Assembly (NCBI GenBank): GCA_002402315.1
Contig: DHFP01000178.1
Span: 12,551-29,711, forward strand
DNA from: Clostridiales bacterium UBA4821
Lineage (GTDB): Bacteria; Bacillota; Clostridia; Acetivibrionales; UBA4821
Direction: 5' to 3'
DNA length: 17,161 nt
Shown: positions 12,858-17,161 of the stretch, in pieces
Layout of the letters: each line of letters starts with the position of its first letter
How positions within the stretch are numbered: the stretch's first letter is position 1
Made by a program: the position numbers and the translations under genes
Notes under the pieces: model-generated
What the model saw: only the letters and a program-made list of their open reading frames with translations
Told to the model about the DNA's origin: nothing
The model's database searches: none

Positions 12858-15143
12858 TTAATTATTTAAATCAACTAGTATTTGAGGGGTAATGTTTAAC
12901 TTGTACTCTGAAACTAATTCGCCTAATTGTTGTGCCATCTCAGAAAGATTTTCAGCAGATGATGTCATTTCCTGTGTAGTATGTGTAATTTGTTCTGTTG
13001 CAGATGCCAGCTTTTGTGTCTCATCGCTAGTAAACCTGTTTCCACTTGCAACCTCTTCAATAATCTTATTTGTTTCTTCAATTTCTGCAACAATGTTTTC
13101 TAAAGATTTTCCTGCCTGATTAACAGTTTTTGAACCTTCTTCTATTTGTTGTGAATTTAGTTCCATTTTGGTTACGACATCTTGAGTTTTTATTTGAACA
13201 TCTTGAATAAGTTTCTTAACCTCATTTGCAGACCTGGAGGAATCTTCTGCAAGCTTTCTTATTTGTTGGGCAATTACCCCAAAACCCATTCCTTCCTGTC
13301 CAGCTCTGCTGGCCTCTATAGCTGCATTCAATGCAAGAAGATTTGTTTGTCTGGCAATCTCGGAAATTACTACAATAATCTGGTCGATTTCTTGAGACCT
13401 TATATTTAATTCCTTTATCGAATTTACCGTATCATTTGATGATTTAAGAGCCTCATTAATTTTAAGTACCGCTTCTTGAAGTGCACCGTTCCCGATATTA
13501 GCAACATCTTTTACTTTACTCGACATTTCTACCATATTATTGGCATTCTTTGTGCCTTTAACTGAAATATTTGCAATTTCATGTGTTGTAGCTGATATTT
13601 CTTCGATAGTGCCTGAGATCTCTTCACTTGATGCAGAAAAGCTTTGGCTGTGAGTTAGAAGCTTAAGTGAACATTCAGTTAATCTTTCAGCGAGATTATT
13701 CTGTTTTTCAGCCATATCATTTAAAACCGTTATTAGATCACGCATTTCATCATCGCTATGCATATTCAGCATGGCAGAAATACTCTTATTCTCTCTTCTA
13801 TTTAGGGTTTCTATAACCTTTCTAACCGAAGCATTTTCTTCTTTAAAATTATGTTCACTTGCATCCAAGCCTTTTTCTTCATCATCTTCATCAACTCTTA
13901 ATCCTATAGTAGCGTCTATTAATTTATACATAATATAGGAAGATATCATTGTCCAGAAAAAGACAGCAACAACCCCAATACTCTGCGTTATAAGTAATTT
14001 TGTTCCACCACCGTAGAATAACCCCTCTTGTCCCGATAGAGTAGAGAATACTCCGACCATTAAGGTTCCGAATACTCCACATGCAGCATGAACTGCTATA
14101 GCTCCGACAGGGTCGTCAACCTTTAGAGTATATTCAATAAATCTTAATGCCCAAATAACAACTATGCCTGCCATCGTCCCTATAGCTAGAGCTCCGAAAT
14201 TGTCTACAGCCTGGCATCCGGCCGTAATTGCAACCAGTCCGGCAAGCGCTCCGTTTAGAGTATATGCAACATTTACCTTTCCGGTTACCAATCGGGACAT
14301 AATCATTGCAGATACTGCAGCAGCTGCAGCTGCAAGATTTGTATTTAGGGCTATTTTTGATATATCCGGATTCATTGCTGAAAGAGTACTGCCGGGATTG
14401 AATCCAAACCACCCGAACCATAATATGAAAACACCTAGAGCAGTCATAACGATATTATTGCCTGGAATATTATTAACAGTTCCGTCTTTGCCGTATTTTC
14501 CTATACGCGGTCCGACTAGAAATGCTCCCATAAGAGCGACCCATCCACCAACCGAGTGAACTACAGTTGAGCCTGCAAAATCTATCATACCCATTTTCTG
14601 AAGCCAGCCGCCTCCCCAAATCCAGTGACCAACTACCGGGTAGATTACAAGAGTAATAACAATGCTAACTATAACATACGCAAAGAATTTTGTTCTTTCG
14701 GCAAGCGCTCCGGAAACAATTGTAGCTGCAGTTCCGGCAAAAGCAATTTGAAAAAGTATAAAGGCTGCGAGTGGAATACCCAATCCGAGATGACTGAAGT
14801 CGCCCATCCCAAAGAGTTCCGTTGTTCCAATAACACCATATTTATCAAGACCGAACATTATAGCAAAACCTATAACAAAAAAACCAACTGAACCCAAAGC
14901 AAAATCTATAATGTTTTTCATTACAATATTTGCGGTATTTTTGGTTTGTGTTGAACCTGCTTCCAATGCTGCGAATCCTGCCTGCATAAAGACTACAAGG
15001 AAACCTGTAATCAATACCCAAATAGTATCAATGGCAATACGTTGCTGCTCAATTACTTCAGAAGTATCTGCAGCTATTACCGTACTGCTGAATAATAACG
15101 AAATAACTGCAAATGCTCCTAATAACGATATTTTTCTTTTCAT
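12858..15143 (-). CDS. Amt ammonium transporter fused to a methyl-accepting chemotaxis signalling domain
   Basis: The 761-aa protein opens with a signal peptide (1-24, cleavage likely after VIAA), as in E. coli AmtB. A full Amt domain follows (about 30-425): MQAGFAALEAGSTQTKNTAN (53-72), Phe135 of the external gate, Asp188 in DFAGSTVVH, the twin pore histidines His196 and His352, WFGWFGFNPGS (242-252), and the Amt C-terminal tail GLRVDEDDEEKGLDASEH. A linker (about 432-500) without an obvious HAMP leads to an MCP coiled coil. The coil's hairpin tip, EIARQTNLLALNAAIEASRAG (595-615), is the CheA/CheW-contacting motif. An N-out/C-in topology places the MCP part in the cytoplasm. The domains are in one uninterrupted frame. 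The ATG at 15143 follows AAAGGAGG with 7-nt spacing. The likely role is ammonium sensing for taxis (inference); transport may be retained. Confidence 0.93.
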   Translation of the reverse strand: MKRKISLLGAFAVISLLFSSTVIAADTSEVIEQQRIAIDTIWVLITGFLVVFMQAGFAALEAGSTQTKNTANIVMKNIIDFALGSVGFFVIGFAIMFGLDKYGVIGTTELFGMGDFSHLGLGIPLAAFILFQIAFAGTAATIVSGALAERTKFFAYVIVSIVITLVIYPVVGHWIWGGGWLQKMGMIDFAGSTVVHSVGGWVALMGAFLVGPRIGKYGKDGTVNNIPGNNIVMTALGVFILWFGWFGFNPGSTLSAMNPDISKIALNTNLAAAAAAVSAMIMSRLVTGKVNVAYTLNGALAGLVAITAGCQAVDNFGALAIGTMAGIVVIWALRFIEYTLKVDDPVGAIAVHAACGVFGTLMVGVFSTLSGQEGLFYGGGTKLLITQSIGVVAVFFWTMISSYIMYKLIDATIGLRVDEDDEEKGLDASEHNFKEENASVRKVIETLNRRENKSISAMLNMHSDDEMRDLITVLNDMAEKQNNLAERLTECSLKLLTHSQSFSASSEEISGTIEEISATTHEIANISVKGTKNANNMVEMSSKVKDVANIGNGALQEAVLKINEALKSSNDTVNSIKELNIRSQEIDQIIVVISEIARQTNLLALNAAIEASRAGQEGMGFGVIAQQIRKLAEDSSRSANEVKKLIQDVQIKTQDVVTKMELNSQQIEEGSKTVNQAGKSLENIVAEIEETNKIIEEVASGNRFTSDETQKLASATEQITHTTQEMTSSAENLSEMAQQLGELVSEYKLNITPQILVDLNN

Positions 15144-15176
15144 TCGTTTGCCTCCTTTAGTATTTTTAAAATAAAA

Positions 15177-15214
15177 AAAGACGACTTTAACTAGTTATTA
15201 GTTAAGTCGTCTTT
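15177..15214 (-). terminator. Leader terminator (attenuator) ahead of amt-mcp
   Basis: On the minus-strand RNA, AAAGACGACTTAACTA pairs with TAGTTAAAGTCGTCTTT (16 pairs, one bulged A, loop ATAAC) and is followed at once by a T-rich tract (15179-15173 and beyond). It lies between the promoter and the ribosome binding site, about 34 bases before the start codon. It must therefore be bypassed for expression. Confidence 0.88.
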
Positions 15215-15242
15215 GACCTCTTCTTATAGCCTCAACGCTATA
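15204..15242 (-). promoter_or_regulatory. Two tandem hexaloop hairpins, candidate ANTAR antitermination target
   Basis: On the minus-strand RNA, hairpin P1 (15242-15225) has a 6-bp stem TATAGC/GCTATA and a 6-nt loop GTTGAG. After 5 bases, hairpin P2 (15219-15204) has a 5-bp stem AGGTC/GACTT (one G-U) and a 6-nt loop AAAGAC. P2 overlaps the 5' arm of the leader terminator, so the two exclude each other. ANTAR proteins bind paired hairpins with hexaloops carrying A at position 1 and G at position 4. P2 fits fully; P1 has G4 but G at position 1. Confidence 0.55.
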
Positions 15243-15290
15243 TAATATTCAATTAAATTTATTGTGAATTATGTTTGATTTTCTAAATAA

Positions 15291-15319
15291 ATTATATTAT
15301 CCATGTCTACAAAAGTCAA
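15291..15319 (-). promoter_or_regulatory. Near-consensus sigma-A promoter of amt-mcp
   Basis: On the minus strand TTGACT (15319-15314) and TATAAT (15296-15291) are separated by exactly 17 bases. Transcription would begin near 15284 and give a leader of about 140 nt holding the two hexaloop hairpins and the terminator. This is the best promoter match in the window. Confidence 0.85.
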
Positions 15320-15392
15320 CAAATAATACAATTGAATCTCGAAAAAAAAGTAATTTTAGATAATAAATGTAAATAAAGTCAAAACCTACATT

Positions 15393-15409
15393 AAAAACCG
15401 CAGGTTTTT
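15393..15409 (-). terminator. Terminator at the end of asnB
   Basis: AAAAACC (15393-15399) and GGTTTTT (15403-15409) form a 7-bp stem with a 3-nt loop, overlapping the last base of the stop codon. On the minus strand the stem ends in a T-run. A competing stem uses AAAACCT at 15381-15387. It separates asnB from the amt-mcp promoter. Confidence 0.65.
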
Positions 15410-17161
15410 TATATGGCTATATTTACTTTATACTCCCTAAGCCAGATGTCAACTTGAATAAGATATGCATAGAGTTGGGCAGTATTCATTAGCTGGCCGA
15501 ACCAAGGACGTTTAAATTCTAATTCTTTAGACTCAATCATGGTTCTTACAACATTGGTATTAATTAAATCATGTATAGGTGAGCCTTTGTCATCAAGAAT
15601 TCTTGATAACCAGTTGCTAACAGCGGCAAGGTACGATGGATTATGTGTCTTAGGATACGGACTCTTACGACGTTCTAATACATCATCGGGAAGTATACCC
15701 TTAAGAGCCTGACGTAATATTCCCTTCTCCCTTTGATTAAAGTTTTTCATCCACCAAGGTATGTTCCAAACATACTCAACCAGCCTGTGATCGCAAAACG
15801 GAACACGAACCTCAAGTCCAGTCGCCATACTCATACGGTCTTTTCTATCAAGTAACGTAGTCATGAACCAGTTGATATTTAAATAAAACAACTCCCTTCT
15901 CCGGCTCTCTTCGGCATTTTCTCCGTCAAGTACCGGTACTTCCTTTAATGTATCGCTATACCGTTTAGCCACATATTCTTCAGGATTAATAAGTTTTAGA
16001 ATATCTGGCGAAAGCAGAGTTGTTCTCTCCTTTAATGCTAACGACCATGGAAAGGTATTTGCATTAAATAGTTCTTCCCTATGGAACCATGGGTAACCGC
16101 CAAAGATTTCATCGGCACATTCACCTGACAGTGCAACTGTTGCTTCTTTCTTCACTTCTCTGCAGAACAAGTAAAGTGATGAATCAATATCTGCCATACC
16201 CGGTAAATCACGTGCATGAAGAGCAGTAGTCAATGAATCAACTAACTGTGGAGTATCAATCATTATGTAGTGGTGCTTTGTGCCTAGAAATTCAGAAACT
16301 CTTTTAATCCAAGGCGCATCAGAATTAGGTTGAAAATCATTGGGTTTGAAATATTGATCATTACCAATATAATCAATGGAGTATGTATGCAGTTCCCCTA
16401 AACCATACTTTTTAAAACCGGATGCAGCAAATGCGGTAATAGCGCTTGAATCAAGCCCGCCTGAAAGTAAGGTGCATACTGGTACGTCTGCAATCAATTG
16501 CCTTTCGACCGAGTCTCGAAAAAGTTCACGTATACACGTTTCAGTTGAATCCAGATCATCAATATGAGGTTTACTTTCAAGAGACCAATATTTATTAATT
16601 TTTATTCCTTCTCTATTATAGTAAAGACTATAACCGGGCTTTAATTCAGAAATACCGCGGTAAACTCCGTGCCCAGGAGTACGCGCCGGTCCTATAAAAA
16701 ATAATTCGGCAATACCCTCTATACCTATAACGGGTTCAACTGATGGATGTGCAAGTAGAGCCTTAATTTCAGAGCTAAAGATAAAAGTACCATTCTTTTC
16801 TGTATAGAATAGAGGTTTTACTCCAAACCGGTCTCTTGCCAAAAATAAACTTTGGTCATATTCGCTCCATATACCAAATGCAAAAATACCATTAAAGCGT
16901 CTAACACAATCTGTGCCCCATTCAATATAAGATGTTAAAAGTACTTCGGTATCGGAATGACTGTTAAAGGTATATCCTAAATTCTCAAGTTCAACGCGTA
17001 AATCTTGTGTATTATACAACTCGCCATTATATGTTATAACATATTCTCTTCCCACTCGTTTTCTAACCATTGGCTGTACTCCACCTTCGGGGTCCACGAC
17101 ACTCAAGCGTCTGTGACCAATAGCAGCATGTTCGGAAAGCCAGTACCCGGAAGCATCCGGT
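15409..17161 (-). CDS. asnB: Glutamine-hydrolysing asparagine synthetase, N-terminus outside the window
   Basis: AsnB makes asparagine from aspartate, ATP and glutamine amide nitrogen. The frame is open through the right edge. The codons before 17106 read PDASGYWLSEHAAIGHRR, normal AsnB sequence, so the TTG at 17106 is internal and the true start, with the catalytic Cys, lies outside. The glutaminase domain shows VITYNGELYN, HSDTEVLL and FNGIFAFGIW...ARDRFGVKPLFY. The synthetase domain has the pyrophosphate loop LLSGGLDSSAI (about 16440-16470), LSGECADEIFGGYPW, and RMSMATGLEVRVPFCDHRLVEYV. At least 584 residues are present, consistent with a full-length protein of roughly 600-630. It sits upstream of amt-mcp on the same strand, but each has its own terminator or promoter. 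Nitrogen metabolism links them. Confidence 0.95.
   Translation of the reverse strand, partial: PDASGYWLSEHAAIGHRRLSVVDPEGGVQPMVRKRVGREYVITYNGELYNTQDLRVELENLGYTFNSHSDTEVLLTSYIEWGTDCVRRFNGIFAFGIWSEYDQSLFLARDRFGVKPLFYTEKNGTFIFSSEIKALLAHPSVEPVIGIEGIAELFFIGPARTPGHGVYRGISELKPGYSLYYNREGIKINKYWSLESKPHIDDLDSTETCIRELFRDSVERQLIADVPVCTLLSGGLDSSAITAFAASGFKKYGLGELHTYSIDYIGNDQYFKPNDFQPNSDAPWIKRVSEFLGTKHHYIMIDTPQLVDSLTTALHARDLPGMADIDSSLYLFCREVKKEATVALSGECADEIFGGYPWFHREELFNANTFPWSLALKERTTLLSPDILKLINPEEYVAKRYSDTLKEVPVLDGENAEESRRRELFYLNINWFMTTLLDRKDRMSMATGLEVRVPFCDHRLVEYVWNIPWWMKNFNQREKGILRQALKGILPDDVLERRKSPYPKTHNPSYLAAVSNWLSRILDDKGSPIHDLINTNVVRTMIESKELEFKRPWFGQLMNTAQLYAYLIQVDIWLREYKVNIAI

Noticed and set aside
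14134..14559. Long open frames opposite and within the Amt domain (131 aa on plus, 95 aa on minus in another frame)
   Set aside because: They lie wholly inside the well-conserved amt-mcp frame, lack ribosome binding sites and have low-complexity shadow composition.
17104..17106. TTG at 17106 as the asnB start
   Set aside because: The upstream in-frame residues continue the conserved AsnB N-terminal region to the edge of the window.
1..17161. CRISPR array, tRNA or rRNA genes, full insertion sequence
   Set aside because: No regularly spaced repeats, no cloverleaf-like or rRNA-like segments, and no transposase were seen.

Overview
The window looks like a chromosomal segment of a low-GC, spore-forming Firmicute of the Clostridia. 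The evidence is AT-rich codon use, strong AGGAGG-type ribosome binding sites, a SpoIVB sporulation protease and the Firmicutes translation gene order. It most resembles the cellulolytic Ruminiclostridium / Clostridium cellulolyticum type, but that is an impression from family-level knowledge and no database was consulted.

Bases 1-8560, plus strand, hold the conserved translation and RNA-maintenance block. infB enters from the left edge without its start codon. It is followed by rbfA, nrnA (DHH nanoRNase), truB and ribF, which are closely spaced or overlapping and end at a hairpin terminator. rpsO has its own promoter, a structured leader with an anti-Shine-Dalgarno segment, and its own terminator. 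A 217-bp imperfect foldback (MITE-like) fills the gap between rpsO and pnp. pnp ends at a strong terminator.

Bases 8600-11350, plus strand, hold two single-gene units. One is a CorA-family transporter whose GMN signature reads SMN. The other is a SpoIVB-type S55 serine peptidase with all three catalytic residues but no spo0A behind it.

Bases 11350-12850 look like an accessory region. A minus-strand tyrosine recombinase of XerS-like size and layout lies next to a near-perfect 44-bp palindrome and a 39-codon remnant of an iron-dependent alcohol dehydrogenase.

Bases 12850-17161, minus strand, are a nitrogen-related pair. asnB (glutamine-dependent asparagine synthetase) runs off the right edge. 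Downstream of it is the most striking gene of the window: a complete Amt ammonium transporter fused to a methyl-accepting chemotaxis signalling domain (761 aa). Its transcript starts at a near-consensus promoter. It passes through a leader with two small hexaloop hairpins, the second overlapping an intrinsic terminator, which is the layout of ANTAR-type antitermination. Together these suggest an ammonium sensor for chemotaxis whose own synthesis is controlled by transcription attenuation. No tRNA, rRNA, CRISPR array or complete insertion sequence was seen.
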